Positions 24,541-36,900 of a DNA stretch of 64,000 bases are shown in pieces. Position numbers and translations under genes: made by a program. The notes under the pieces were generated by a model. That model was not told where the DNA came from. It did not search any database and worked only from the letters and a program-made list of their open reading frames with translations. The DNA is from Cristatella mucedo (lineage: Eukaryota > Bryozoa > Phylactolaemata > Cristatellidae), in contig WPIO01000010.1 of assembly GCA_009760855.2 (NCBI GenBank), positions 5,132,001 through 5,196,000 of the forward strand. Reading direction: 5' to 3'. Position 1 is the stretch's first letter. Each line of letters starts with the position of its first letter.

Positions 24541-24615
24541 ACGCGCCAACAGCAAGCAAGTGACGATATAAAAACACCGAATGTCTAAGAAAAACTGTGT
24601 ATTTGGGCTCAGAGC
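24541..24615 (+). repeat. Direct repeat flanking the 26-bp minisatellite, left copy
   Basis: Resembles 26546-26620: AACACCGAAT(G/T)(T/C)C(T)AAGAAAAACT(G/T)TGTATT(T/C)GGGCT is shared, with a variant GCGCC...ACAGnAAG...GTGAC lead-in. The pair may be ends of a non-autonomous LTR-type element. Family unknown. Confidence 0.5.
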
Positions 24616-25470
24616 TCGACGGCTCACGATCGTCCCTTCCTGTGCCCGCGTTCTCACTGTTCTTTATCGGCAGGCCGTAACTCACCCTCAATCAAAGCCT
24701 AAACTCATAAAACCGTAATCATCAATAAACCATAATCCATAAACCATCATCGGCGCAATAAAATCACATGACCCTGTGATCTCAAGATCACAAATCCCAG
24801 CAGCAACACAAGTAAAATCAAGGCACCGCACGGCATAGAACTCACCGAGCCGCTACAAACGAGGAAACGACAAATCTAAGATGAAGGAGCGGCAAATCAT
24901 CAACGCAAGGAAAAAAGCACTTTACACCATAAAGTTCCGTAACAATCCAGCAGCCCCAACATTAAACGGCTGTCCCCACAGGCAGGCAGGTTATGGCCAC
25001 TCGGAGGGCTCACACCTGAACTCACATCTGAACTCTCAACCCTTTGGTACCAGCAGGCTGCTGAAGCCACCAGTTTCTTTACACAGCTGGGGCATTGCTA
25101 CCGGTCTTTTCTCGTAGCGAGGCGTTAGGTCCGTGCATCCTTTTTCTACACGGTTTATAATCGTCACTTTATTACCGGAAGTCATCGACGCAAGAATTCC
25201 CGCCGCCGTCGTCTTTCAGACCCCGATCGCTGTTGCCACGTAGTCTCTTGCACCGCTAGCATTTAGCTAGTGTCCTCTGCCTAACGCCGCTTAGCAAGCA
25301 TCTCGCCAGCCTCCTTAGCGGGCTCATTGGGCACTTCCGCCGACTCTGCTTCGCTCCCTGCTGCCATCTCAGGAACCATAAGCACCGACTCGCTGGTCAC
25401 AAGCGATGTCTCGCTCTCCCCCACTGCCTACCCGGCCACTGCCACCTCTATGGCGGACGCCACCACTCTG

Positions 25471-25957
25471 CTCTGCCGTCGCCTCTTCGGGCTCCGCTCT
25501 GCCGTCGCCTCTTCGGGCTCCGCTCTGCCGTCGCCTCTTCGGGCTCCGCTCTGCCGTCGCCTCTTCGGGCTCCGCTCTGCCGTCGCCTCTTCGGGCTCCG
25601 CTCTGCCGTCGCCTCTTCGGGCTCCGCTCTGCCGTCGCCTCAGCCGGCTCCGCTCTCTGCCTCTTCGCTCCGCTCTGCCTCAGCCCGGCTCCGCTCTGCC
25701 GTCGCCTCCGCCCTGCCGTCGCCTCAGCCGGCTCCGCTCTGCCGTCGCCTCAGCCGGCTCCGCTCTGCCGTCGCCTCAGCCGGCTCCGCTCTGCCGTCGC
25801 CTCAGCCGGCTCCGCTCTGCCGTCGCCTCAGCCGGCTCCGCTCTGCCGTCGCCTTAGCCGGCTCCGCTCTGCCGTCGCCTCAGCCGGCTCCGCTCTGCCG
25901 TCGCCTTAGCCGGCTCTGCTCTGCCGTCGCCTAAGCCGGCTCTGCTCTGCCGCCTCT
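25471..25957 (+). repeat. 26-bp GC-rich minisatellite, about 18 copies
   Basis: Tandem unit CTCTGCCGTCGCCTCTTCGG plus GCTCCG (26 bp). A second variant half has CAGCCGG in place of CTTCGGG. Copy starts are 26 bp apart (25471, 25497 and onward) with a few shorter units near 25.65-25.72 kb. The unit has no stop codon in any plus-strand frame, so several long ORFs run through it; I regard them as products of the repeat. Confidence 0.9.
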
Positions 25958-26545
25958 GCTGGCTTTGCCACTACCTCCGCTGGTTCTTCCACTGCTTTTC
26001 ATGCCGTCTCTACACCTGTCGCCGTCATTCTTTCGGTCGTGACTGCCTGGCAAATCTCCAAAGCCGTTGTTCCGCCGCCTCTGTGTGGTAAGCCAATGAC
26101 GCTTGGCCAACCGTCACCGCCTAGAACACCGTTGCCTCATGCTACGCGATGGAAGCCTGGCAAACCTTCGTCGCCCGAGACATCGTCGGCGATTGCTGCT
26201 GCCGCTTCCGGTGGGAGACGCCGGCCCCGTCAGTCTGACTCACTTTTACTACATCAGCACGCAGCAGCAGTGCTCTACTGGCCGGCCAGGTGAATGCCCT
26301 CGCTAGGGCTTCAAACAGCTTTGCGTAGTCGTCCTGCACTGCCTGCGGGAGACTCGAGGTATTTGTAAAGGCCCCGCCTTGCATTGCAAGGAGTAAACAT
26401 AAGGGTCACTTTACTTACTCGGTTCGTAGCGACTGTACTCGATCTCCCTCTCGAAACTCAGCCAACAGCCAAAAAATTCTCCGAAGCCGTCGAAACTTTC
26501 GAACGCTTCGCTAGACATCTACATTTGCCGAAATAGCTTGTATTT

Positions 26546-26620
26546 TGGCGCCCTGACAGTAAGAAAGCGACGTCACGGAAACACCGAATTCCAAGAAAAA
26601 CTTTGTATTCGGGCTATTAA
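26546..26620 (+). repeat. Direct repeat flanking the 26-bp minisatellite, right copy
   Basis: The partner of 24541-24615, about 2 kb away in the same orientation. It begins TTGGCGCCCTGACAGTAAG, reminiscent of a retroelement primer-binding site (TGGCGCC). That resemblance is only suggestive. Confidence 0.5.
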
Positions 26621-27035
26621 TGCGTAATTTACCCTCTTGGGACTTAACCACGAAACTCAATAAAGGTGACAGCCACGAAACTCATTAAAGGCTCTTTGAG
26701 CCTTTAACCGCATAACTGGCACTTACTAGCGCGACACATTTAAGCTCTGCAGGGGTTCCAGCTCTGGAATAAGAAGGCTTCGAATAAGGCATTACTGGGG
26801 AGCGAGGAATGTACAAACCATATCAGCAAGCGTGCTTATTTCCTGCCATGCTAGGGCAGCAGTAGCTCGTGGCTTTCTGTGGTTGACGACGTGGTCGAGG
26901 AATGCCAGCTATTCATGGTTATGGACGTAAATACTTAGCGACCGGGACACACCGCGAAAGCCAGATCCCACGTATCGGCCGACGAACTGTTGGTACCCGA
27001 CTACCCGGCTAATGGGCCATCCGCCTCACGTCAAA

Positions 27036-27116
27036 GGGCAGGCCTAGCCAATCAGATGACCCATGGCTTACCGTAGGGCAGGCCAGCCAATCAGATGACC
27101 CATGGCTTACCGTATC
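27036..27116 (+). repeat. Tandem duplication of about 38 bp containing CCAAT
   Basis: AGCCAATCAGATGACCCATG followed by GCTTACCGTA occurs twice in tandem, joined by GGGCAGGCC. Each unit has a CCAAT core and a TGAC word. No gene start is visible beside it. Confidence 0.8.
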
Positions 27117-28204
27117 ATGTCGCAGCCGCCCTAGGGTACTATACCTCACTTGGGTAAATTTGTATATATGCTGAAGACCTTATACAGATCGGCCCTATTT
27201 AACTTTGTATTTTCGTTTTTTAGTCAATCCAGTAGATTTTCTCTGTTACAAGCTCGAGCCCTCCAAGTCTTATTTTCATGTTTCTCTGTCTCCAAACACC
27301 TCAAGTTTGCTCTATTATATCGTTCACTACCGTCAAAGGTGTAAACGTGAAAACAATTTCCTGCAGCTAAAAGAGTTTTTTGTCTCGAAGAGCGTGAAAA
27401 TTGCGTGTGCATCGTAGAACATTCGAAACTTGTTCTGGCCTTCGATTTTAAAAATTGAATGAGCTGCAATGCTCAACGCAGCATCGCTAAATTTAATTCA
27501 GCTGAGTCTAATTTTGGTGTATAAATTATGTTAAACTGTACGCATATATTTATGTATGGTTTGTATGCACGTGTGTTAATAGAAGGCCTCACGATAGAGA
27601 TTTTTCTGTAGTGCACTCAAACCACATGCCGCATTCAGTAAGCGTACGGTAGGAAAACACACTAGCTCATTCAATATAGAGAAAGAAAAATGCATTTCTG
27701 AGTCATAATAATATCTACTAATTATAGCGAGAAAGTTCGTCACTTCAAAAGATGGTGCACTTGCGTCACGTAGCAAGATGGTGAACTTCCGGCAAGCGGC
27801 AAGATAGTTCTGCTTTGTCTTCCGTGACGGAACTACTATGACTCAGCGAAGCGAAGCAACACGAAATGAACTGATGGAAGCAGAGAAAAGGAGTAGCGTA
27901 TAAGTTGCAGCGCATAATGGCGCGGTACGGTGTACCCAAGTTGCTATCAGTAGAGAAGATATCGCGGCAAATTCACGCTGGTTTAGAGTTACCACAGGTG
28001 CGTGAAATTTAGGGTAAATCATATATTCCCAGTGGTGCCGTAAAGTCCCTCGATTATCCTAAGTCATGATATTCAGCTAAAATTTAGAACTTCGCTACGT
28101 TTGGTCCTACCAGCTTGTCTTCCAAATTTATCGTAGTCCTTGGCCGTGCAGGTTCTTGTCATAGTGAAATTAGTATTGCTAGAGTTATGCCGATATTTGT
28201 ATCA

Positions 28205-28560
28205 ATTCTAACCCTCCTACCTGTGTGTGCTTACGCGCGCTGAGACTATGCGTGCTGCCGCTGACCCTATTTGCATGTTGACCCTACGCATATCACCTCT
28301 ATTCATGTTGTTAGGCTTATTGTCCGAGAGCCCCAAGCTAGGCAGGTGTATTCCGTAAAATAATCACTTGGAACTATCATATATACAAAGAAACTTTATT
28401 TTTTTAGATAAGTGGCGCCAAGTGCTTCCTCAAGTAGTTCTAAAAATACCGCTAACCATTCGATCGTGCTTCCTTTGTAGCAAGTGTAAAGTGCCCACAA
28501 TGAGATAGAGTTCTCTGAGGGCACTGCAACAAATGTATTATTATTATATTAATATTATCT
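28205..28560 (+). mobile_element. LINE-A 3' end interrupted by a 105-bp insert
   Basis: The LINE-A 3'UTR (GTGCTTACGCGCGCTGAGAC ... CATGTTGTTAGGCTTATTG) and tail (AAGTGTAAAGTGCCCACAAT ... GAGGGCACTGCAAC then ATTATT) are split by the repeat listed at 28341-28446. Confidence 0.65.
28341..28446 (+). repeat. 105-bp dispersed repeat, copy 1
   Basis: GGCAGGTGTATTCCGTAAAA ... GTGGCGCCAAGTGCTTCCTC ... AGTTCTAAA is almost identical to 31603-31709 (one ATATATAC/ATGTATAC change and a T-run difference). It sits inside a LINE-A 3' end, so it arrived later. No terminal inverted repeats are obvious. Confidence 0.85.
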
Positions 28561-28789
28561 TGTAATTTGCAGTACGTTTTCTAAGGGCAGCCCGTGAAAG
28601 CGGGCTGCTTCTGAACGTCCTATTGCTCAATCGGTGCCTATTTTTTTGAGATTTTTATCTCTTTATATAAGGCCTTCTCGCTTGCCGGGGCAACCGCAAT
28701 CTTTGCGAGGCTCTGCTTCGAAACATCGCGACAATAAAACTTGCATTGGAGACTTGGGTGGGTGGAGATAGCACACACATACATATATA

Positions 28790-29059
<270 letters not shown>

Positions 29060-29944
29060 TAAACGGTAAAACGACTGTGCCAAGATAAACAGTTGCTTTA
29101 CCTTATAAAAGCTTAGAACTGATTGTAATGTGTCTCCGCTAATTGCAGAGGCAGAAAGTAACATGCTGTGCTTATAGACATTGAGGCTCCAAAATATTTT
29201 CTTGCGCAAAATTATCGTCGATTAATAAATATTTACGGGTAAATAGAGGAATAGTTTAGATTATCTTGAGTAGTTGCAAAAGCTAGTCGTACAGCCGTCA
29301 AGAAGCCTAGCTCCGGGTAAAACCAGAAGAAACGATAACTGGCTTTAGGCGATCTCCTTTCCGCGTTGCACCGACGACACTCGCAAATGAAGTGAGCACT
29401 TAGAACGTTTCGCTTGTGACCTGTGGGTTGGCTGAGTCCAAGCGTCGTTTCGCTCGGCCGCGTTTCTCTGGATGACTGCATTCGCTCGGCTCCTTGAGGA
29501 TCCTCCTTTAAGCAAGCACTGAGGCCGCTGCTGGCAGAAAACGAAAGAAAGTTTCACAGCTGCCCAAAAAGTGTCCATTGGCAGCACAGATTCCGCCCCA
29601 TCTTTCCCGTCACTCGATAATCTAATTTATTGAGTCAAGAGCACCCGTAATCGCTCTAAATTGAGGCTCTCCAGCTCGCATGCACAAAAAGTCTGGAGCT
29701 CGCTACTGACCTAGGTCATCACGTGCAAGTTGTTTGCACCATTCAAGTGTCAGCTAAGGCAGCATCTGTTCCACTAAGCTTTCCCCGAGTGCCGTTTTTG
29801 TTCCAGTATGCTTTGCATGCTTACCTGTGCATGAGTCAGTGCACAATATTCAGTGCATGCTACTAAGCCAGGGGGTCTACTAATCAGCAGTCCTAAGCAA
29901 CTTGTTGTGTGATTGTGCATGCTAATCTATATTTGACAACCTAT

Positions 29945-30290
29945 AGTAATAATACTAACAATGCACTTGATTAAGGGCCCTCAGATAACTCAATCTCTTT
30001 CTAGGCGCTTTACATTTGCTGCAAATGAAACACACGGTCAAATGTTGAGTGGTGCCATTCTTGATAAACAACGAGAATAGGATAATTTGGGATGACATGC
30101 ACAGGGTCCGCATGCAAGTGTGGTTGGTGGCAGCATTCAGTGTCACCACGCATAAGCACATAAAGGACGAATCACAGGGATTCGCCAAATGCTTTCATAG
30201 ATAGGTTTTAGTTTTCTTTTTAAATGCGGTCAAGTCAGGGGATGACGTGACCCAAGTCGGGAGCGAGTTCCAGGCTTTGGGAGTACTTTT
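29945..30290 (-). mobile_element. LINE-A ORF2 end, 3'UTR and tail
   Basis: A minus-strand copy: the tail reads on plus AGGGCCCTCAGATAACTCAA then TCTTTCTAGGCGCTTTACAT, followed by 3'UTR words and, near 30.22-30.29 kb, the ORF2 end (GGTCAAGTCAGGGG ... GAGCGAGTTCCAGGCTTTGG). It is truncated and dead. Confidence 0.75.
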
Positions 30291-30559
30291 TGACCTTACA
30301 AGTACGTCATTATCTCTTTCTCATTGTTCTAATCGCAGCGAGTTTTAGATCGCCTGAATGAAGATCCGGCTCACTTAGGATGCTGTACAAGCAACCTACT
30401 AACGACAGCAATTTAAACGTGACTTCGTGAGTGAGTCCGCGGGTCACGTGAACATGCTACTGATGTCACGCTTTAATGTGGCCATCGGTGATATTGATCG
30501 AACTCCTATCGCGGGACCGCTATGGTAGGCGCCAAGTGAATCACAAGGGGTTTAATTTT

Positions 30560-31230
30560 TATAATTTGCACTGGGATTTACATGCTATCGTACACTCTCA
30601 TAGTTAAATTGAGCATTATAGTGCACACTGAATTATGGAATAACGATGAGCAGGCTGTTGCTATATTTAAGGTGCGCATGTAATCACTCCAGAGATTCTT
30701 TCTTCGCAGAATGGATCAAAATGAAGAGCCTGACCAGGAAAGTCAAACTTAGAGAAAGTTATCCTGTCGGTAAGTCCATGCGGCTCCGCCTTTAATCAGC
30801 TATGCACGTATACGCACGGTCTTTTATATTCAAATTGAATTTCCCCGCGAGTTTTCACTGCTGCACGGTGGTCAGCCTACATAATTTTGAATGCGATTCC
30901 GGGACGCAATGAAGTTTTTTCGGTTAAAATAAGTCACTGACTTTAGTTTTAAGTTGTGGCCTTTGCGATATTTGTAGAACAGCTAAGACGGTACTGCTTC
31001 GCTTAGTGCCACGTAAAAAAACGGGAAATCTAATTTATACGCGTGTCTACAAAATGCACTCTCGTGGATGTAACTGAGCATTGAATTGTGGGTTCAATTA
31101 GGAAATAGCGATGGGCATATTTTTTAGCACAGTTAATTACTTTTTAAAATCGGTGGAGATTACCTCTCGCTGGAACGGATGGAAATGATGAGCCTCGCCG
31201 GTACAGTCAATCATTTCGACGGCCTGTCTG
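30560..31230 (+). repeat. Possible degenerate tandem duplication, period about 450 bp
   Basis: Sequence around 30.60-30.78 kb (TGAATTATGGAATAACGATG, ... GAATGGATCAAAATGAAGAG, ... CTGTCGGT) is loosely mirrored by 31.08-31.24 kb (TGAATTGTGGGTTCAATTAG, ... GAACGGATGGAAATGATGAG, ... CTGTCGGT). Similarity is low, so this is tentative. Confidence 0.3.
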
Positions 31231-31602
31231 TCGGTGATTCATTGCTACACGCTTGCATGCATAGCCTCTAATTTTCAGATAGCATTTTCTTGAGTGTACA
31301 CATTAGGATACTTACAACAACCCAATAAAAATTGACTAATACTTACGGAGAAATGTCCTAAGCCGTTTGGTCATGGTATCGAAACAATCTCCACCTAACT
31401 AAACAACAGACGGAGATGCAACACTGATGCGATACTTTTTGGGTACGAGACCCGAATGGTGGGCGCTAATGTACTGTTGGTACAGCCAAGAGGTGATTTG
31501 TGGTATTGATATGAACGTATATGACATCGTACTGGCTGCCGCGGCTGCTGGGCTAACCGGTCAAGAGTCCAAGATGTTAGGCGCAAAGCAATCCTCAAAC
31601 TT

Positions 31603-31709
31603 GGCAGGTGTATTCCGTAAAATAATCACTTGGAACTATCATGTATACAAAGAAACTTTATTTTTGTTTAGATAAGTGGCGCCAAGTGCTTCCTCAAGTA
31701 GTTCTAAAC
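31603..31709 (+). repeat. 105-bp dispersed repeat, copy 2
   Basis: The near-identical partner of 28341-28446 in the same orientation, 3.2 kb away. Its flanks are unrelated to those of copy 1, which supports mobility rather than tandem duplication. Confidence 0.85.
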
Positions 31710-31719
31710 CTGCTGGCAG

Positions 31720-33840
31720 GATGAGCTGGGAACGCACGTATGACTTACTGCAGCAGTCTCTAGCCTAAAAAGAATGAGTTTTCCCGTGACTGTCCGAATC
31801 AAAGCCCAAGGGAGTTTTAAAGGATGGCCAAACGTACTAAAGTTTTCCTCAAGTTTTTTTCTTTCGATCAAAAACCCGTACACGAATAGCCCCTGCAAAA
31901 AGAACGATTATCTTTTCAAGTAATACAAGCCGCAAGCTTGCTTCTCTGCGAAGATTGTGGTACGTTCTTTCCTGCGAGAATCATTTTTGCTGACAGTAAT
32001 AAGTATAATGGAGACTGAACTTGGGTGCCAGCTACGCTAATTAGCTACTAGCTCAATTTTAGGTGACAGTGTGACATGGCCATTTCACGAAAACTCAAAG
32101 AGAGCGCCAGCTTTCAAGACAACGTGTCAGAAGCGACCCCTTTGGCTGATTGTCGCCGAATGGGTTCATGAAGCGGTATACACCTGCTACTTGGCTCATA
32201 GGGGTCCGTCCAGAAGTGTAACAGTGCAATATAAATACGACCAAAGACCCATAGCAATGACAGATACGTTCTTAAGCCAAAAGCAGATGTATTGATTGCT
32301 CACGGTGCCATCGTGGGGAAAGAACTTAAATAAAAACGGCTCAGGGACAAAGCGCTTAAGGTAATCGTAAATTCATCGACAAGCCAGCCTGACAAAGTAA
32401 TTTAGGAATTTAATTCCAGTTTATGTGATCTATTAGTTTTCGATCATTTTTATGAGCACGAGCGCTAGCGCTGCTACTGTTGCAGCCCGGCCTTCTCTTT
32501 CACAAAAAATAGTCATCATATTAGGACGCTACGGCTGAAGTTATCAAATAGTCATGTACTAGTTGCAACGTATTCCGCTTGCTACTTGTGGCAATGGCCT
32601 CGTGGTAGTAAAGTGAACACTCCAAGCAGTTTAAAAATGTTTAAAAATGACAATAGTCAGGCATGACAAATTTTCTTTACGCTTTTTTGTCCAATCTCCA
32701 TCGATAAACTAGCAGTATTGCAAAGAAGAGCCGCGTCATGTGGTCCTAGCTGCAAGGGGTGAGATGCCCGGTGTGAAGGCTATCATCAGGGAGGCCGTTA
32801 TGTCGAGGCCACGCATCAAAAAAAGCCCTGACGCCATCGATCAAAGTATTTATTTATTGTATTGCATCATGCATTACAATTGTAGAGTAATTATGCCTAG
32901 CCCCAGCCTGAGGGTTGCAGAACTCGGAGGGAGTTATTATTACCTCCCAACGTCAGCTTATCGCTTCCTTGTTGCAGTCAACTACTTTTTCCGCACGAGC
33001 GCTGCTTCCGCTCGAACGACAGGTCGCAGCAAGCTTCCTGGGCATAGATGCTGCACGTTCGCTCTGAAGAATTGTCGACGCTGTCGCACAGCTACCCTGC
33101 CACAAATAGACGTTGTAGTACAAGGTACTTTTCCCGGGCAAAGCGAGCGTTTTGGCGACCGAATCGATCAGTTGGCTGCCGAACGGTACATTTTCAGCAG
33201 GCTCTCTATTTCTCGCGACAGCGAGCTATAATCCTCGCCCTTTCAATGGAGTGATCGAACTTTGAGGAATTTTCTTTCGCTAGATGATCAGTAGCGACAG
33301 CAAATGGCTCAGGCCAGCACACGTCGTGGCCACCAGAGAAAGAACTCTGCCATGTTTTGCTGCAGACTAAAACATAGATCACACCGAGACGTTTCTGTCA
33401 GTCAATCGAGGGGCTTAGGAGATCCCATTGGGCGGCACCGCAGGAGCAGTGAGAGATATCATTAAATGTTGTTTCATCCAGTACGAGGCCGGAATGCGTA
33501 CGATGTCGGAGTGGCTTTCGCGAGAAGTGCACTCGAGCCCAGTGCTCGTGCAGCGACTCCGCTCCGTTGCACTAGCACACCGTCGCCACAGGCCATTCCT
33601 ACAGCAATGGCTGACCGCCGTTGCCGATGCACCGCTACGGCATGTGTTGCCTAGCTACGCTACGTGCACCTTGCAACCGCGTCCTGGACGACTCCGAAGC
33701 ACTGCTCGCTTGTTGCACGATAGAGAAAGAGGGCAGGTCCGGCTGGCCACGAAACGGTGAAAATTCGCGCGCCGAAGCGGCGCGCCCGCCGGGAGCTCCT
33801 CGGAGAGCAAGCGAGCCGCAGTAGCAGCAGCAGCAGCAGC
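31720..33840 (-). other. 3' flank / presumed 3'UTR of the NOX5-like gene
   Basis: Nothing recognisable is coded here. Overlapping AATAAA signals on the minus strand at about 32848-32858 are the nearest plausible poly(A) signals, which would give a 3'UTR of about 1 kb. The part above 33.0 kb is GC-richer and carries frames without domains. Confidence 0.3.
33823..33840 (-). repeat. CTG trinucleotide repeat abutting the NOX5 stop codon
   Basis: Six AGC units on plus (GCT on minus) directly follow the TGA at 33843-33841 in transcript direction, so they are the first bases of the 3'UTR. Confidence 0.85.
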
Positions 33841-33972
33841 TCAGAAGCTCTCCGGGGCGTACTCGATGCCCAGGTCGTGGCAGTGGAGCCTCAGCTCGTC
33901 CACGAGGCCGGCCGGCCCGCAGCAGAACACCTTGAGCCGGCCCCTTTTGCTGTCTTTCAACTTCTGGAGAAC
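33841..33972 (-). CDS. NOX5: NOX5 exon 16, C-terminus and stop
   Basis: Acceptor CGTGTGCAG|. It reads VLQKLKDSKRGRLKVFCCGP then AGLVDELRLHCHDLG and IEYAPESF, followed by TGA at 33843-33841. CGP is the NADPH-binding Cys-Gly-Pro motif, and the final Phe stacks on FAD in the family. Confidence 0.96.
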   Translation of the reverse strand, partial: VLQKLKDSKRGRLKVFCCGPAGLVDELRLHCHDLGIEYAPESF

Positions 33973-36900
33973 CTGCACACGACGTTCGAGCCAGCAAGCG
34001 GATTAGCTAGCGCAGCGTTCTCGAGTCCGATGCGACGTGTCATCGAAGCATCGCAACACGTCGCGCTCGCCGCGAGCTCTCGGACGAGCAGCAGGCGGAC
34101 ACTAGCCAATGCAGCGGAGTCCAGCGCGACCGGCGGCAGGCCGGCAGCTCATCCACGCTCCACGAGGCCTCTCAGCACTCACGCTCCCTCAGCATCAAGC
34201 GGCAGGTGGGGGCGGAGCGGCTGAGCGCCCGCACACGAGCTTTTGCGGCTTACCTTACGCCACTTGGGCCTTCCGGTTCGGGTCCTTTCCCGAAGTCCCG
34301 TGAGGGCGTCTCGTCCGTCGCGGCGGTGAATGACTCGAAGACCCAGCTGCAGGAAGGCGGAGCCGAGGTCGCCGGTCTCAGCGGCCGACGTCAGGTACAG
34401 GCGCAGCCTGGCGAGTGGCCGCTTCAGGCCCAGACTCTCCTGCTCCCTCTCCACGGCTCGGAAGAGAGGCATGAACCACTCCCATGACGACTGCTCCCTG
34501 GTCAGCCAGATGAAGTCCATCTGTGCGAGGATGTCCGACGTCAGCTGGGCGCCAGGTCGCCGGCAGTGCCTCGACCAGCGGCAAGCCGAAACAGCCGGCC
34601 GTTGGCAGAGGACGTCGGATTTACGAAGGCGGCGGAGGAAAAGCGGTGCTGTCAGCTGTGGGTGCGGTGGCAGGCGGCGGGGCCAAGGCGGAGGCCCTGG
34701 GCAAGGGTCCTGTTTGACTTCTCGCTCCCACGAACGTGACCGGAAACCCGCGAGAGGAGCTACCTGAGGCCGGGCGCTTTCCGGTTGGCTGATTTTTATC
34801 GTGCAGAAAACGAGCGACGAAGGCATGGTAGATCGGGTATGACGTAAGTAACGAAGACCGCGCTGATAGGAGAAAAAAATTTTCTCATCGGTCATCGAGA
34901 TCCATCCTTGGTGCCGCTTTGATTGGTCGTACTGACACAGAGGTGCCATTGGTCGGTAGGACCGCTGTTAAAATCTTTCTTCTGCCTTTAAACCATGTTA
35001 GTCGATAGAGATATAAGGGGTTCGTAATTTATAAGTTAATACTGTGTGTAGCCGTGAGCAGAGATTAAACTATGGGGACCCACAATAAAGTAAAAAAAGA
35101 CGTGGTGGTGATGCTGTAGTCGAATAGGTCCAATGACTATATAACGACCGTTACATGAATGCAGAATTTGATAGAGTCCCTCTAATTGTATTGCTGAACT
35201 TTTGGTCAGCATTGTATTTCAATGATCCTGAAGTCCTTCTCAAGTACCTCTCATCCCGGGGCATCGCAGCCACTGCAATATTATTGTTTAGGTTCTATCT
35301 CAGTGGGAGACTCGAGATCATCCATGCCAACGGGCAGCAGTCATTCAAGGAGCCTCTAAAGTACCCCAGGAATCCGTGCTTAGTCCGCTTCTGTTCACAA
35401 TTTATACTCGCCATCTTGCCGAAGCATTTGCAAAGCAATGTCTAGGCTTTTATTTGTATGCCGATGTCACCGAGCGGTACTTGTGCTTTGACCCCACCCG
35501 TCTTCTAACTCTCTGAACTCTCTAGCTGCATATATTGCTGACATTCGCACTTGGATAATAAATAGTAAACTTTCTCAAAATGAATGACAATAAAACTAAC
35601 CCACTAGTAATAGCAGGTCAAAACATCGTGCACCTTTTAGTCTTTCGAGGAGCCGGCATTTATCTCGCTCAATGTGGCTTCTGCAAAGAAAGGTGCGGCC
35701 GGCGGTTCGGCATACACCGACCGTCGGGACCGTTCACCCACCGACAAGCTCCGACGCTAAATGCTAGGTAAATTATGTCTATTTGACCGCTATAGAGCAG
35801 GTACCGAGTGCCGAGGTGTCTTCGTACGGCCGCCATGCGATCTTTCGGTCTGGACACGAGCCCGAAACCGCGGTCATCGAATACATTTACCTTGACCTTG
35901 GCGGTTAAAGGGAGTGCACCTTAATACTGGGCCAAACTAGTGCTGTTGCCAGAGAGAGAGCGAGCGTACGAACGCCTCGAACAAAATGCCGCACGGCTTT
36001 CGCTGGCGAGGCAAAGGAAGCTGGCAATGAATCGAGCGACAGCCGATCACTGGGACTGGCGAGACAGCAGCTCGCTAAAGCAGGATGCAGCGACCGACGG
36101 AGAGGGCGGGGCGGTGGGGGTGAGCACCGTTTAAGACTCGCCATGCAAATCGAGAAACCGCTTACTTGCTTAAGCACCAGCTGCCGATCGAAGAACACCT
36201 TTTCCGAGCAGCCGCACGGGCAGACTCGCGTGCGGCTTCGCACGTCGCACAGCAGCGCCTCCAGAGCGGCAGCGTGTGGCGTCACGCCTACGCCGCCGGC
36301 CACGAGCACCGCGTGCTCTGTGCGCAGGATAGTTGAGCACGACGTCGCGAACGGCCCCTCGACGTACACCTGCGCGCGACAAGACGGCCGCAGTGACAGC
36401 GGCTCTGAGCCGTCGAGCTCGACGCCGAGCGAGTTCGCTGCTGCGCACAGCTGTCTGCGAACGACAGACAGCCAGCGAACAATGGCAGACGCCCGCGCGA
36501 AGAACACCAGCTTCGCGTAATCGAAAATCGTAATTTTGTGCGGAAGGTTGTGCGGCGCTGGTAGGCAGTCCTGGCCAGCGAGCCGCTGCCAAGGGCTGTG
36601 GACTAGCTAGGTAGACAATGGAATCTGGGAGGAGAAGAGATGCCAACTTTTGAAAGCCAACACTTCGGCTTTCAGCATGGGCACTTTCAGCGTTTGATCG
36701 ATAGATGGTCGCAACGCAGAATCTCACCTGCAGCGAGCGCATTTTAGTCCTATTGCAGCCATTTTTTCACGATCCAACACCAACGCTCTCGCTTGGGCTA
36801 TTAAATGGATTGCATATCATTCTGTTCCACCTATAGATTTTATTGATCGCCACGAGCGTTCGTTCTCAGCGCGTTCTCGGCCTTATGTTAAACTCCCAAC

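Noticed and set aside
25327-25909. Two overlapping ORFs of 167-176 codons
   Set aside because: They are translations of the 26-bp minisatellite, which has no stop in any plus-strand frame; no non-repetitive domain is present.
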